The notes beneath the pieces were generated by a model, which was not told the DNA's origin, searched no databases, and saw nothing but the letters and a program-made list of their open reading frames with translations. From NCBI GenBank assembly GCA_022695795.1, contig MU404170.1, positions 62,001 through 126,000 of the forward strand: a stretch of 64,000 nt of DNA. Direction: 5' to 3'. The position numbers and the translations under genes are program-made. This document shows positions 11,427 to 23,163 of the stretch, piece by piece (position 1 is the first letter of the stretch; the number at the start of each line of letters is the position of its first letter). Origin of the DNA: Biscogniauxia marginata. Taxonomy: Eukaryota > Ascomycota > Sordariomycetes > Xylariales > Xylariaceae.

Positions 11427-11997
11427 ACAATCAACTTATAGACGAAAAATATCAGCCCTAAAGGCTGCCTATAGATCTAACGAAAATGCCTAATACGACA
11501 CAGCCTAGCTGTTGTACTCTTTCTTGGGGTCCCCGTGTAACCTTCCTTCATGGTCATACTGCATCACATGACAGGGGTAAAGTTTAAGACCTCATTGGCG
11601 AACTTGGAAACACTCTGTACATATATAGCCATATATAGTGGCAAGGTTCCCAGTATTCATATTTGAGCATACCACTTGTGTGACGGGGGGCGGTTACCAA
11701 CCACCTGAGCCAAGCCCTGCCTCCCAAAAGGGTGCCAGAGTATCAAGGTCGAGCACTTTATATTCTAGGTTGGTATATGATACACGGACATTTCCCAGGT
11801 CCGTAACCACTTGCATATATATATAAGCTAGTTATTTTTAACACATTTATTCATTTTCAAGCTATAAAATGAAACCATATTAATTATTATATATAATTTA
11901 TTTATATTTATATTATAATAAAAAGGTAGTTATTAACTATTTAAACTAATTTTATCTTTTTTAAAAAAGTTAAAATATTAAAAACGTACTTAATATT
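11427..11997. other. Intergenic; transition to AT-rich block
   Basis: No gene supported. Composition falls sharply after about 11830, where normal sequence gives way to an AT-rich stretch leading into the MITE-like element. Confidence 0.5.
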
Positions 11998-12046
11998 TAA
12001 CGTACCACACAAGCGAGTAGACGAAACAAGCTCGCGAACGAAATGG

Positions 12047-12401
12047 TGTTACAACCCTGTCTGGTCAGGTGATTCAGGTCACGTGACCTCGTGTCAGCGA
12101 TCTCGCTGTTTTTGCGAGATCATTACATCTAATGGAAGAACCCCAGACAGTAGGAGGGAGTATAAGAAGGATAAGATTTCCTATGTATCTAGTCACTCAT
12201 TCTAGTTCCTTAGCTATCAATCTAAGACCATAGTCACTCTTTGATACTATAGTGAGAGTACCTTGAAATCTCTTTGACGAACAAAGCATTATAAATCTCT
12301 TGAACTAATCTTAATTCATTGTTACCTTTAAATCAAGAAAACCTAGTACGTACTTACTTGTGAAGTTAGCTGACTAGGAACACACAGGGAGGTTCGTCAC
12401 A
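12047..12401 (+). mobile_element. Solo LTR of the gypsy family, not RIP-degraded
   Basis: Begins TGTTAC and ends GGTTCGTCACA. It is flanked by a perfect 5-bp target duplication AATGG (12042-12046 and 12402-12406). Its 3' ~240 bp match the conserved R/U5 part of all other LTRs here. Its U3 is unique and GC-normal, with a TATAAGAAGG promoter-like box near 12161. It arose by LTR-LTR recombination that removed the internal region. Confidence 0.92.
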
Positions 12402-12505
12402 AATGGTTTCTTATATAAAATCGACTTTTTCGAAAATTCATAACTTTACACGTAAAAATCGGAAAAATCTCGGACCTTTTTTTTTTTTAATTATATAGTT
12501 ATATA

Positions 12506-12978
12506 TGTGACGAACCTCCCTATGGATTCCTAGTCAACTAACTTCACAAATAAGTACGTACTAGGTTTTCTTGATTTAAAGGTAATAATAAATTAGGATT
12601 AGTTTAAGTGATTCACAATGTTTTATTCGTTAAAGAGGTTTCGAGGTATTCTTATTATAATGTCAAAAAGTGACTATAGTCTTAAATTAATAGCTAAAAA
12701 ATGAAAAATCAAATACATAAGAAATCCCATCCTTTTTATACTTATTCTCCTTAATATATATTCTTTCTATTTAGTATATTAAATACCTTTAAATCTAAAT
12801 AAGTCTTAAAACCAACTTAGATTTATTATGTTAAGTCTATTTTAATTAATAAACTAATATAAATTTAATATTACGTGACGTTATATAAAATATATATTAT
12901 TTCCATAATTTTACATATTTTTAGTCTTTATTTTAACATCTTTGTTAAGGCTCCTTTTAATAAAGTCGATTTGTAACA
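12506..12978 (-). repeat. Left (3') LTR of the 12506-17017 element
   Basis: TGTGACGAACC...TTTGTAACA boundaries; 473 bp. More AT-rich than its partner at 16573, consistent with stronger RIP on the copy next to the internal region. Confidence 0.9.
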
Positions 12979-15900
12979 CTATTTCCTCTCTTTTTAAATC
13001 TTTATTCTAAAGACTTCGAGTAAGTTCTTTTCTCCTTATTCCTTATAATATTTAGTGTTTCGAAGCCATTTACGAAACCTCGTAAAAGTAAGCGGGAATC
13101 CCGTGATTCTTCCGCTATATATATTCGGTCCTTTAATTTTAAAGTATTTCCTTATTTTAATTGTTTTAAAATTAACTTGCCTTGCTTTATAATTCTTAAA
13201 TTTAAAACTTATTTTAATTATATAATTAAAGTTCGTTATTATTACGACGGTTCGGGTATTAAGATATTTAACTTATTTAATATAAGTCGAGAACAAGAGA
13301 AATTAGCGGTCAAGCGTCGTAAAATAAAAAAGAAGTTTTAATCCTTTAATAACTAATTATAAACCCTCGCAAGGCGGTTAATTTATATTTGTAAGTAAAA
13401 GGAGTTTCTTTAAAAACAAGGTTTAGAGATGTTAAAACGTGGTTTTTCTTTTATCGAAAAGATAAAAAAGATAGAGAAAGAAGAATAAGAGCGTCTAAAA
13501 AAAAAGCAGGCTAGACTAAAGGCTAAATAGCGTTCGTTAGCTAAGTAGATTAATACTGCTTCTACGGCCGTCCCCTCCTTCGACTTGTCCTTTCTAAACC
13601 AGGATCCCGATTTTCGGGCCCTCCTAGCCGATCCGGGTTCTAGCGGTAAAAGTTCTTAAGTTTAACTATTAAATTCTTTAAATGCTTAAGTGGTTTTTAA
13701 GTGTTCTTTTTAAGTAAGTATTCTTCTTATTTAATAAAATACTATAATTAACCTTTAATTCATTTTAATTTTAATATCTTTTTTATTTTATATTTATTAG
13801 GGGTTTTTTTAAAATTTAATTAGCTTTTTAACAAGGCGTTTTTTAATATTGGTTTTAAAAATAAAACATGGAATATAAGATATATTCTAGATCTTTTTAA
13901 TAGCGCTAGCTTATAATTAACTTTTAAAACAATCTCTTTAATTTTATATAGTTTTAATTTCTTGAACTTAAGTTTTTTATTAAGTCGTTTTATTTTAATT
14001 TAAAGTGTTTTTAATATTATGCCTTGTTATTAACGGAGCAAATAAACTATATATCTTTTTTTTAAATTAGTCCTTTAATTCTTTTTTTATTATAGTACTT
14101 TATTATTTTATTCTAAATAAATTATAATTCTTTTTATAGCCGTTGTTATACTGCCTAGACCTTTTCAAATAATACTTCTATTCTCGGGGCCTTTATTTCA
14201 ACTTTTAGTACTTCCGTGAATTCGATTGGTTGTTTTTAGACTTCCGCTTTCTACCTGTATACTGCTTCGTGTAATGATATCTTCATATTCTCATTAATCG
14301 AAATGTTATATACTATTTAGGTTATTAATAGTAATTTTACCTAGTTATTTATTTCCTAATTAATATAGCTTCGTAGATATTATTTTATTATTTAATTTAA
14401 TCTCTTTATTTATCCGTTTATTTAAGGATAATACGTTATAAATAACTTTTATTTAACTTTTATTCGTTTTATTAGGTTTATTCAAAATTTTAAAGTAAAT
14501 AGCTTATTTTTATCTAAAACAATACGTTTTAGTAGTTTATATTTACTAACGTATTTTCTTAAAAAATTAAAAACTAGCTATTTTACTATGCTCGATTCGT
14601 TAAATAGTAAGAAGTAGGCATATTTCGTAAGTTTATTAACGATTACTTATATATTATTATAAAGTACTCTTATAATAAGATCTTTTAATTTAGGAAGTTT
14701 TACTACGAAATCCCATGTAATTATATGTCATGCTCTATTAGGTATTTAGGTTAGTTATAATAATTTATATGGTTTAACCGGTTTTATTTTTAAAGCTTTT
14801 ATATATTTAGCAAGCGTCGTTAATATAAAAGCTTTAATGTAACGATATATATTCCTTTTCCGGTTTTTTTTTTATCTTTAGTTTTATTTTAAGTTCTTTA
14901 CTTAGCAGCTTATTAAGCTAACTAGCACTATTTAAACTTTAATAAACATCGCAACTATTATTTATATAAAACCTCCGGTTTAGGTTATTATACTAGCTTC
15001 TTCCTTAATAAGTTTCGTATTTGTCGTTATTATAATGGCTTTAATGTAGCCCATTATGGTTTACTTTAATTCCTAAGTCGTATCCTAGTTTATAAGTATT
15101 ATATTTATATAATAATTCGCTTTTATTATATCCTTATTTAGCTTGTTTTAGTGTAAAGTACCTTAAATATAAGTAATCGTGTTTTTAATAGTCTTTATAA
15201 TCGACTTAATAATCTTTATAGCTTTTTTCTATAAAGACTTCCTCGTCCTTCTCTATTTTAATAGTAATAATAATAAATACTTAATTTACCTCTTTATTAT
15301 TTTCGAAATAAACTTTTACTTTAAAAGTTCTTTTCTCGAGTTAAAAAATCCTTTTTATTTTTAGTTCTTATTTCTTAAAACTTCGATATTCGTTTTTATA
15401 ATGTCCTTTCTTTTTATAGTTAAAATATTTAATAATTAACTTATCTCGTTTCTTTTACTCCTTTTAAGCAACGTTGATTTTAATAGGGTTTAACTTAGTT
15501 CTAGTGCCTTTCTTTGTTCCGGTACCACTTTTGTGATTTCCTTTTTTCTACTGCTCGCCGTTTCTTCGTTATACCGTTTTTTTCTTTTTAAGGTACCGTT
15601 CGAAGTTCTCGTTATTAATAACAATTACCATTATAACGTAGTTATTAAACTTTCCTAAGTTCTTTTCTTTATATAAGCTTAGTTTATATAGCTTATTCTT
15701 TATATAATCCTTTAATCTTTAATAAAACAAGTAATATAAGCTTTTAATAAATAGTTATAACTAGTTTACGAGTTTTTTAAACTTAATAACATAATTTAAA
15801 GTCTTTTTATTTTATCGTAATTTATAAAGTCGAGCTTCGGCTTATTACTTAAAAATTAAGTTACTAAATATAGACTTAAGTTGTTTTTTAAATTCCTTAT

Positions 15901-16572
15901 AATCTTTAAAAACCTTTTTTATGTCTCCTTAGGCGTTTAACCCGTTTTTTAAATGATCTTTTAACACTAGTTAAAACCAAGTTAAGGCAGTTTCGACGAG
16001 GAGCTAAAATACCGTGAAAACTTTCTATTTTTTAGTGGTAATTATTCCGTAATAAAACCGTAAATAAGTTCCGGCTTAAATTAAAAATCCTTTTAAATCG
16101 CTTAACTTATTATATTTATTAAATATAATTAATTTAAAACTCTTTATATCGAGGGTTATTATATTGTTTTCGTCGTTTAAGTTATTAAGGTCGCTATCGT
16201 TTAAAAATAATTTCGGTTACTTATTTTTAAGAGGTAAAAGTTATTTTGCTTATTTATTTTCTTTTTTAGGTGTTTCTTCCTCCTTTTTTTTTCTTCTTTA
16301 AATGATTCTTCTTATTAAGCTTTCGAGGTGTCCTTTTAAGACTTTTTTTTAATTGCAATTATAATTAACTCTTATATTGGTTTTTTTAAACCTTTTTATT
16401 ATACCGTAAAAAAATCTAAAGCTTTCGTTTAAAAGCTTATTAATTATTATTCTTTTATTTGTTTTTTTCTTGTTACCCTTTGGTTTTAAGGGGTATATTT
16501 ATCCTAGGACGATTCGATCGAGAGTCCTTTCTCTTAAACCAATATTAAGCACTAATTAAGGAGCTATTAAAA

Positions 16573-17017
16573 TGTAACGAACCTCCTTATAAATTCCTAG
16601 TTAATTAACTTCACAAGTAAATACGTATTAGGTTTTCTTAATTTAAATGATTTATAATGATTTATTCGTTAAAAAGGTTTTAAGGTACTCTTATTATAAT
16701 ATTAAAAAGTGATTATAGTCTTAAATTAATAGCTAGAGAATGAAAAAATAAATATATAAGAAATCCCATCCTTTTTATACTTATTCTTCTTAATACACAT
16801 TTTTTCCGTTTAATATGTTAAATACCTTTAGATTTAAATAAGTCTTAAAACCAACTTAGATTCACTATATTGAGTTTATTCTAGTTAATAGATTAATATA
16901 GATTCAATATTACGTGACGTTACATAAAATGTGTGCTGTCCCTATAATTTCACATATTCTTAGTCCCTGTTCCGACATCTTTATTAGGGCTCCTTTTAAC
17001 AAAGTCGATTTATAACA
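16573..17017 (-). repeat. Right (5') LTR of the 12506-17017 element
   Basis: TGTAACGAACC...TTATAACA boundaries; 445 bp. The last ~170 bp (U3 in the sense direction) keep many C residues that are T in the left copy. Confidence 0.9.
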
Positions 17018-17308
17018 ATATAGTTAAATTAAAATAAAATTCAAAAAAAAAGTGAAAAAAAAAATATATATATAAAAAAGTCCGTGCGTTTTATTATAAT
17101 TTTAGTTTTTATACGTTTTTTTTATGTTTTTTAATATTTTTTTAAATTTTATTTTAATTAAACTATATAGTTATATAACTAAAAAAAAAGGTTTAAGATT
17201 TTTTTAATTTTAATATATAAAGTTATAAATTTTTAAAAAAGTCGATTTTATATAAAAAACCATTTTATTCGCGAGCTTGTTTTATTTATTCGTTTATATA
17301 ATACGTTA

Positions 17309-17552
17309 TAAGTTAAAATATATAATATATAAACCTTATTTTAAGTTTATAACTTATATTATAATAATATAAAAAGGTTTAAAATAATATTCAGTTTTTT
17401 TAAATTTATTAATAAAAATATTAAAAGTGAAAAAAGAAAAGAAAATCTAGAATGGTCGCTAGGGCCATTCTAGCAGCTAAATACATTTTAAGTAAAGTGG
17501 ATATTACTAAACGCTAATTAAATGCGCTATTTAGCCTCCAAAAAATTAAGCA
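17309..17552. other. AT-rich to normal boundary
   Basis: AT-rich until about 17440, then normal composition. A short perfect hairpin (CTAGAATGG / CCATTCTAG) lies at ~17448-17474. The run of T on the minus strand just left of the tRNA is its likely Pol III terminator. Confidence 0.5.
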
Positions 17553-17634
17553 CGACGCAGGCCTGATTCGAACAGACGCTCCCGAAGGAACAAGATTTCT
17601 AGTCTTGCGCATTAGACCACTCTGCCACTGCGCC
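17553..17634 (-). tRNA. tRNA-Ser (anticodon AGA)
   Basis: The minus strand folds as a class II tRNA of 82 nt. The acceptor stem pairs GGCGCAG with CTGCGTC, leaving discriminator G. The anticodon stem CAAGA/TCTTG encloses loop CTAGAAA with anticodon AGA. A long variable arm (TTCC-TTCG-GGAG) is present, and the T-stem GTCTG/CAGGC closes TTCGAAT. No intron. A T6 run follows within 15 bases, a typical Pol III terminator. Confidence 0.95.
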
Positions 17635-19793
17635 TAACTCAAACAACCAATAGGCGTTCGATTAGCTTTGGATAAAAGATTTTTCTTAAAGACTCAATCA
17701 TATGTAGTAAAACATGACCCTGTCTCTATCGACTTACGCCATCTCCTGCGAACAACAAGACTACCTAATGGTTTATTATGCGCATTATTTTCGGAATCGA
17801 AGTGAAGTTTATGATTAAGTACCGCGAGAGACTCAATTCAAAGTTTTGCAATTGCGTGGTGTTCAAATGATCATGTGCTCTAGTATAGCAAATTGACGGT
17901 CTCTTTATGAGCTGACCGACGGGCGCTAATGTCTGAAACTGCACTCAAACGATGTTGCACAACGGTAAATCGAACGTCAGCTTCGTTTAACATCCCTGTA
18001 AAAAAGAAACGGTTGTAGCTTCACCAAAGGTGCTTAGCATTGGATCGTACTTTACCATCACCGAAGCCCACCGTCTCCAACACCGAGCAAATCCAATCCT
18101 CCGCGCGACTAGGATGGATAAATACGAAAAAAATGAATGCACAAGATGCAATAAACTTTGTCTTACCGAGCCAGTAGAAAGTGTATCTTGTTAAGTCAGT
18201 CAAGGCGGAAGGATCATTGTAATCGCGGCTATGATTATGGAATTATGTCAAATGTTGCGATGCAGAGAATACAGCTTGCTCAATTGAACTAGGTAGTGTA
18301 CGAAACTGCATATAGCTATTAGTGCGTGGTTTGATCTGAGTAACCAGTAGAATGCTCTCGTTTTCAGTAAGTGCAAAATGAACAAAGTGAAAAAGGGGGG
18401 TATCGAAGTATTGAATGCCACGATGCAGCCCGCGGGGTCGGCCTTTGGCAACACGTACGAGCCGCACTGTAAATGGCTACGAACTTCCCCGGTACTAAAT
18501 ATCTATGTTCAAGGCCATATATATAATCACGCGCCGGCTCCGGTTTGCCGCCGAATCCTCTTGCTCTATCTGTTGAGATGTGAGGATGGGATCAAGTATA
18601 TTAGTTCAAGGTGAGTCTGGATAGGAGGGCGAGGCCCTCCTATATATATATATATATATAAATACAGGCGACAAGGGTCGTATAGCCCCATATTTCAACA
18701 TTATCCGCATACCTGCGATCTGAGTCTTGGTCGAACGGATCACTGTCCGGGACGAGGAACCCATCCACTCCAACCAGGTGGGAGTTCAGATCAAGAAGTT
18801 CAAATCTGACTCGGCCATCCGGTGGCTCGCATTCGCTCCCGGTGTGCTCTCGTAGGTCGTTAATCTATTTGCAGGTTCCGGCCTGCCGTGGGTTTGGACT
18901 TTCGGCGCCACGTGCCTTTTCTCGTAGATTTATCTTCGAGGTGTTTGTATTCATGGCATATCTCGACGAGGATTCTACTCAACTTCGTACCGTCTCTTCA
19001 TCTAAAGGCCGGAAATCGAGGACATTCATAGAATTTCTAGGGATTCTAGCCCATGACTTTGTCTATCTGCAACTTTATCTGAAGTCCAAATTATTTTCCG
19101 ACCCATGGGATATTTTAATTGATACGATTTCTGTACTCTGTGTATTCCTACTTAGTCGAATCTCGTGGATTACTGATCCTACTCTTGGCTTCAGTCGGTC
19201 TAGGATGGCTGTAGTTGCATTCGCTTTTAGGTCATTTCTCCCACAGGATAGGATGGGCTACTTTAGGTATGTACAATACTCTAGTGGCTGACTCGGCTTC
19301 CGGCTTGGATGCATTGGATCGTAGATGACGCATCAGACCATGTTTCGAATCGGTCTGGAGATACTCAGCACAAATTTGCTGTGAGAATGACTCGGATACT
19401 CGAGTTTCTATTCTGTTCTGCGCCGAATACCTTTTACTTTTTGGCTCTTTACAAATCGGACAGGACCAATTCACCAGGTTGGGCTGGATGGCTTAGCTAG
19501 GTAGCGCATGTTGTCTCATTGTCTCACGCAAGATACCATGTGGAAAAAGAAGGAATTAAATGAGCTAAATGGAAGAAAACGTCAGTTTAAAGAGTAGAGA
19601 ATAGGATTAACGTCACTTTGGGGCGTCTGGTTATGAATTGCAGAATTCATTCGTGAGTCTAGGATTTATAGTGGTGACGATTAAGTAGCATTGTGCAATG
19701 CTTTTTCCCTCACACTCCTCTCGAAGATTTTTCTAATCGACTATGAGCTTCAGTAGCACTAAAATACTCTACTCAATGGTTTAGCCATGCTAC
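17635..19793. other. Long intergenic region without a supported gene
   Basis: Several short ORFs exist on both strands (for example 18842-19291 +, 19232-19474 -), but none has a recognisable domain and they overlap each other. A (TA)n microsatellite of ~20 bases lies at ~18641-18661. A multi-exon gene cannot be excluded between 18700 and 19480. Confidence 0.4.
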
Positions 19794-20606
19794 TTAACCA
19801 TCAAGGGCCCGGTTCGCGAGCATGTCGGCTCCCTTGTTCTTCTCCCGCGGGACATGCCAGAATTTGAAATCCATACCGCCATCGTCGCCATAAGCCATTT
19901 CGTTGAGGCGCTCGTGGATCTCCTTGAGGACCGGGTAGTGCGCGACGCGCCGTCGTTGGGCGCTGCGTCCGCCCTTCTTAATCCAACCCTCGATCCACTC
20001 CGACATGGCCTTCACTAAGTAATCCGAGTCTGACCTGATGCGGATATGATGCAAGGAGAGGTCTTGAGAAATGACTTCCTGGATGATATGTAGTGCTTGT
20101 GACAGGGCCTCGATCTCGGCACGGCTGTTGGTCTGTGGCAGATCGGGCTTCACTAGACCACTCGCGTTGTGGGGGGACTGCGGGCCGAAGTAGACGCCCC
20201 AGGCGGCACGAGCCGAGGGAGTCCCGTTGCTACGACAGGCACCGTCGATCGAAACGACCACAGTCAACCTATCTATTTCGAGGGCGCCCGTTCTCGGGTG
20301 CTTCACCTGGAGCTGTGAGACTTCCTTGGAAGGGTTGTAAACCACGAGCTGGCTCTCTGGCACGTGACAATGCATTGGGCTGTAGCGGGGGTCGAACCGG
20401 CGTGCAACCTCCTCACCGAACTCGTCGAAGGGCGCGCCGTCGTCGTAGACTGGCATTGGAAACAACGCAGACGACATTCTCCGTATTTTTGGTAGATGGT
20501 ATCCTACCGGCTGTTGTGGACGATTGCCGGGATGCCAAATCAGGGCGCGAGAACGTGCTAGAGCTGAGCGAAGTGTGTAAGAGCCGAACAGGGCTCGACT
20601 GTGCAT
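19794..20606 (-). CDS. RNase H type 1 domain protein
   Basis: Single exon, 270 aa. Residues ~113-268 form an RNase HI fold with the four acidic catalytic residues in order: D121 (VVSIDGACRSNG), E164 (NSRAEIEAL), D193 (IRSDSDYLV) and D261 (GADMLANRA). The DGACxxNG and NSRAE signatures are those of cellular RNase H1-like enzymes, which cleave RNA in RNA-DNA hybrids. The N-terminal ~110 residues lack a recognised hybrid-binding domain. The first ~25 residues are Arg-rich with few acids, which could be a mitochondrial presequence; an alternative start is M44. It is intact and has ordinary composition, and unlike the retroelement RNase H domains nearby it shows no RIP decay, so it is a host gene. 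Confidence 0.9.
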   Translation of the reverse strand: MHSRALFGSYTLRSALARSRALIWHPGNRPQQPVGYHLPKIRRMSSALFPMPVYDDGAPFDEFGEEVARRFDPRYSPMHCHVPESQLVVYNPSKEVSQLQVKHPRTGALEIDRLTVVVSIDGACRSNGTPSARAAWGVYFGPQSPHNASGLVKPDLPQTNSRAEIEALSQALHIIQEVISQDLSLHHIRIRSDSDYLVKAMSEWIEGWIKKGGRSAQRRRVAHYPVLKEIHERLNEMAYGDDGGMDFKFWHVPREKNKGADMLANRALDG

Positions 20607-21465
20607 GAATGTAAAGGTATGGATGGGTCTCCCTGTCGGGGTTTGGAATCAGATTCAATACTGAGTTAGAATATGTTTTTTAGGTAGATTGATAGAACCG
20701 TTGTTGTCATGTAGAACTACATATGCGGTTGCCGTTGAAAATATGGTCTCTCAGACCCACTATATTGTCCTGAGCGGTCTTTTGCATATATGCATAGTGT
20801 GTTAGCAGCATAGGGTACATATAGTTGCTTAGCTTTGCAGGCATGCATATAAAGGGAAAATGTCATTTATACCGTATTTCGGTAGAAAACGGGATCTATT
20901 CCGGAATTCCCAAGACCTAAAAACGAATGATTAATTTGTCGTCACCCAACGTGATTGCGAGATATTCTAAATGATCCATTTTGGCTTTAGTAGGATAGAC
21001 CATCCGCGAACAATTTTCTATTTGTAAGGCAACTACAATTAACACTGGCGATCAACAAGTTTATCAGCTTGCTAGCTAACCGAACAAAATCGGATAGAGG
21101 CCCGGGGGCATTTCATGAGCACAAATAAATAAATGAGAGCTTCCAATTACTTCTACTGGCACAACTGAGGCACAAATTAGAAATTCATGTAATACATTTC
21201 ACCTCTATGCTAATCCATGGTAGTTTGAATGGGTTGAATAAGGATGGAAATATCTAGTTAGGATCCCTCTAGAAGGCTATGCTAATTTAATGAAAACATG
21301 TATATTTTAATATCACTCGGTTCATGTCGCAGAACTTGATTTTAATGGCAAGTGATCAATTATCTAAAACTAGTAGAGAAGAATTTTCCATTCCGAAGAT
21401 CTGCCAGCAGATCTTTTCCCTGGGTCGGTCTGGATCGTCATAGATTTCCTTGTGTTCGAGGTTAA
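20607..21465. other. Intergenic
   Basis: No supported ORF or repeat seen. It separates two minus-strand genes and presumably holds the RNase H promoter. Confidence 0.5.
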
Positions 21466-22119
21466 TTAGTCCTGAGCTGGCACGGCTACAGGCCTAGAAG
21501 CAATGGTGTCAACACAAATTTTACTCTCGTCACTTTCCTCGGCCGAGGTAGTAGATGGTTCGGGGTCCTCCATGATGCTATCAGGTATAGCTACAGGGCC
21601 CGAGTCTATCTGATCAAGTAGTGTCTTGGCGATGTCCTTTGCAGCAGCTTTGCGCGATGCATGGTACTGTGCATAGTACAGTAGCTTCTTCTTGCGGCAA
21701 TTCTCACAGCTAATGTAACTACCACGAGGACGGCTACAAGTCATACATAGCCCAGCCCGAGCACGGTAATTTTTGTACTCCATACTCTTGGCTCTGCACC
21801 TACTACATCTCTTGAATCCCAAATTGTCACGGGAGGAGCCACAGGAGGTGCACAATCCTTTCTCCATCCTGTTTTGTAACCTTGCTTGGCATTTCTTCCG
21901 ACTATTAAAGTGTGCATTACATCTTACTCCGACACGTTGTGGCTTCTTGCAAGTTGACACTATGCACAGGTTGGCGCATCCCGGTTCTAGACCGCTAGCT
22001 GAGGAGGTAGGGTCTTGGGTCATGACTGTGTCCGGGGTGTTATCCGGTAAAACTGTTGATCTGTCTTCCTCCACAATCGAAGAAGCCGGGGAGGGTTCTG
22101 AGAACGTTTGTGAAGACAT
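21466..22119 (-). CDS. Cys-rich putative zinc-binding protein, unknown function
   Basis: ATG at 22119 gives 217 aa; the in-frame codon further upstream is GTG. I do not recognise the family. Residues ~1-45 are Ser/Thr/Pro-rich and probably disordered. The centre (~50-145) has repeated cysteine pairs: a CxxxC-like start, then GLCTSCGSS...FKRCSRCRAK, then GLCMTCSRP...YISCENCRKKK. The last two modules look like a tandem duplication of a C-x2-C...C-x2-C unit separated by YKNYRARA, which suggests two structural zinc sites. Basic residues between the pairs fit nucleic-acid binding, but this is inference. The C-terminus is acidic and Ser-rich. Intact frame, normal composition. Confidence 0.6.
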   Translation of the reverse strand: MSSQTFSEPSPASSIVEEDRSTVLPDNTPDTVMTQDPTSSASGLEPGCANLCIVSTCKKPQRVGVRCNAHFNSRKKCQARLQNRMEKGLCTSCGSSRDNLGFKRCSRCRAKSMEYKNYRARAGLCMTCSRPRGSYISCENCRKKKLLYYAQYHASRKAAAKDIAKTLLDQIDSGPVAIPDSIMEDPEPSTTSAEESDESKICVDTIASRPVAVPAQD

Positions 22120-22590
22120 TTTAGGCTTTCGCTTATTAGTCACTGGCTTTATTCTAATTTACATAGAGCCGGCAGACCCATGACTTTTATATTGATGAGT
22201 GTTCCTTTGTCGACTGAACAATTTTCATGTTTATTCTTATCTTAATTTGAAACAATTATCTTGTTTCCCATTAGATTATAGAAGCTAGGCTACTTTCTTG
22301 GTGCCACGAAAAGGGGAATGTTGATTCACCGTGTTTTAATACCTAGGTATAAGTCACGGGACCCACTCATCCCGTGTTGCCAAGCCAAGGCTGCAACCAC
22401 TGCAAGGCTGTTGCTGTGGTTAGCCCCACATACTCATTGTAGCCTGCGCGATAGACGGAGGGGACAAAAGCAGGATTCGCCCATATGAATTTGGTGTCTC
22501 TTTCCTTCTTTCCTCCTATCTCGCGATAGTTAAACACTAGGTAATAATACTAGAGCCCTGTCTCCAGATACAACCCTAAGCCCGTGACAG
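22120..22590. other. Intergenic upstream of the Cys-rich gene
   Basis: Nothing recognisable except probable promoter sequence of the minus-strand gene. It ends at the MITE-like palindrome. Confidence 0.45.
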
Positions 22591-22938
22591 CCACTTAATT
22601 TCTTATATAAAACCGAGATTTTCAAAAATTAATAACTTAACAAGTAAAAGTCGGAAAAGTGCCGGACCTTTTTTTTAGTTATATAATTGATTAATTTAAC
22701 TAAATGTAAAATCGAAAAAAATTTAAATTAAAATGTACAAAGAAAAACGATAAAATAGTTCATATATTTTATTTTAATTTTTTTTCTTTTCGTGTATTTT
22801 AATTTCGATTTTTTCGATTTTACATTTAGTTAAATTAATCAATTATATAACTAAAAAAAAGGTCCGGCACTTTTCCGACTTTTACTTGTTAAGTTATTAA
22901 TTTTTGAAAATCTCGGTTTTATATAAGAAATTAAGTGG
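22591..22938. mobile_element. Palindromic MITE-like element (second family member)
   Basis: Starts CCACTTAATTTCTTATAT and ends with its reverse complement. The arms match over ~125 bp each with almost no mismatch, around an AT-rich centre of ~90 bp. The arm sequence (CTTATATAAAACCGAG..., GTCGGAAAAG, CGGACCTTTTTTTTAG) is homologous to the arms of the 11998-17308 element. The right flank to ~22972 (ACTCGCTTATGTGGCCC, TTGTGTGA) resembles the outer tip of that element too, so the left tip may be truncated. A transcript would form a long hairpin. Confidence 0.85.
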
Positions 22939-23163
22939 TCCACTCGCTTATGTGGCCCATTTGCTTGTGTGATATGTCAAGCCTTTTTATTATTATATAT
23001 AATTAAACATTTATAAACGCGGTTAAAATTAATTAATTATAAGTTAATTATTATTGGAGATAAATAATTTTAAGTAATAAATTATATATAAATAAGTAGA
23101 CAATTCCTAAAGGACTTTAAAATTAAACCCTCGTTTCAAGTTTTAACAACCCTTACTACAACA

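Larger units (their letters stand above)
12506..17017 (-). mobile_element. Ty3/gypsy retrotransposon, minus orientation, internally deleted and RIP-degraded
   Basis: Left LTR 12506-12978 and right LTR 16573-17017 are flanked by perfect 5-bp target duplication ATATA (12501-12505, 17018-17022). A purine tract (AAAAAGAGAGGAAATAG on the minus strand) abuts the left LTR, as expected of a polypurine tract, so the sense strand is minus. The internal region is only ~3.6 kb. It keeps the gag/zinc-knuckle side and the integrase/chromodomain side but loses protease, reverse transcriptase and RNase H. The junction lies near 14775, where sequence matching 29320 of the full-length relative jumps to sequence matching ~32440. 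All frames carry many stops. Confidence 0.9.
11998..17308. mobile_element. MITE-like inverted-repeat element, split by a solo LTR and a gypsy element
   Basis: The left arm begins TAACGTACCACACAAGCGAG and continues through CTTATATAAAATCGAC. The right arm, read on the opposite strand, has the same order (TAACGTATTATATAAACGAA, then ACAAGCTCGCGAA, then TTATATAAAATCGAC), differing mostly by C-to-T and G-to-A. After removing the two insertions (12047-12401 and 12506-17017) only ~445 bp remain, so this is a short non-autonomous palindromic element of the same family as 22591-22938. No coding capacity of its own. Confidence 0.7.

Noticed and set aside
15179..15364. Hydrophobic ORF in AT-rich DNA (also 31615-31797 and 32511-32732)
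   Set aside because: They are antisense frames of RIPed gypsy gag/pol; Phe/Leu/Tyr-rich products follow from AT bias.
17448..17474. Short hairpin near the tRNA
   Set aside because: Nine-base stem in a transition zone; could be chance, and it is not the tRNA terminator.
18842..19474. Overlapping ORFs on both strands (149 aa + and 80 aa -, the latter with a CPIC motif)
   Set aside because: Neither matches a known family and no splice structure joins them to neighbours.
20093..20608. 171-codon plus-strand ORF opposite RNase H
   Set aside because: Arg-rich shadow frame; the minus strand has the full catalytic set.
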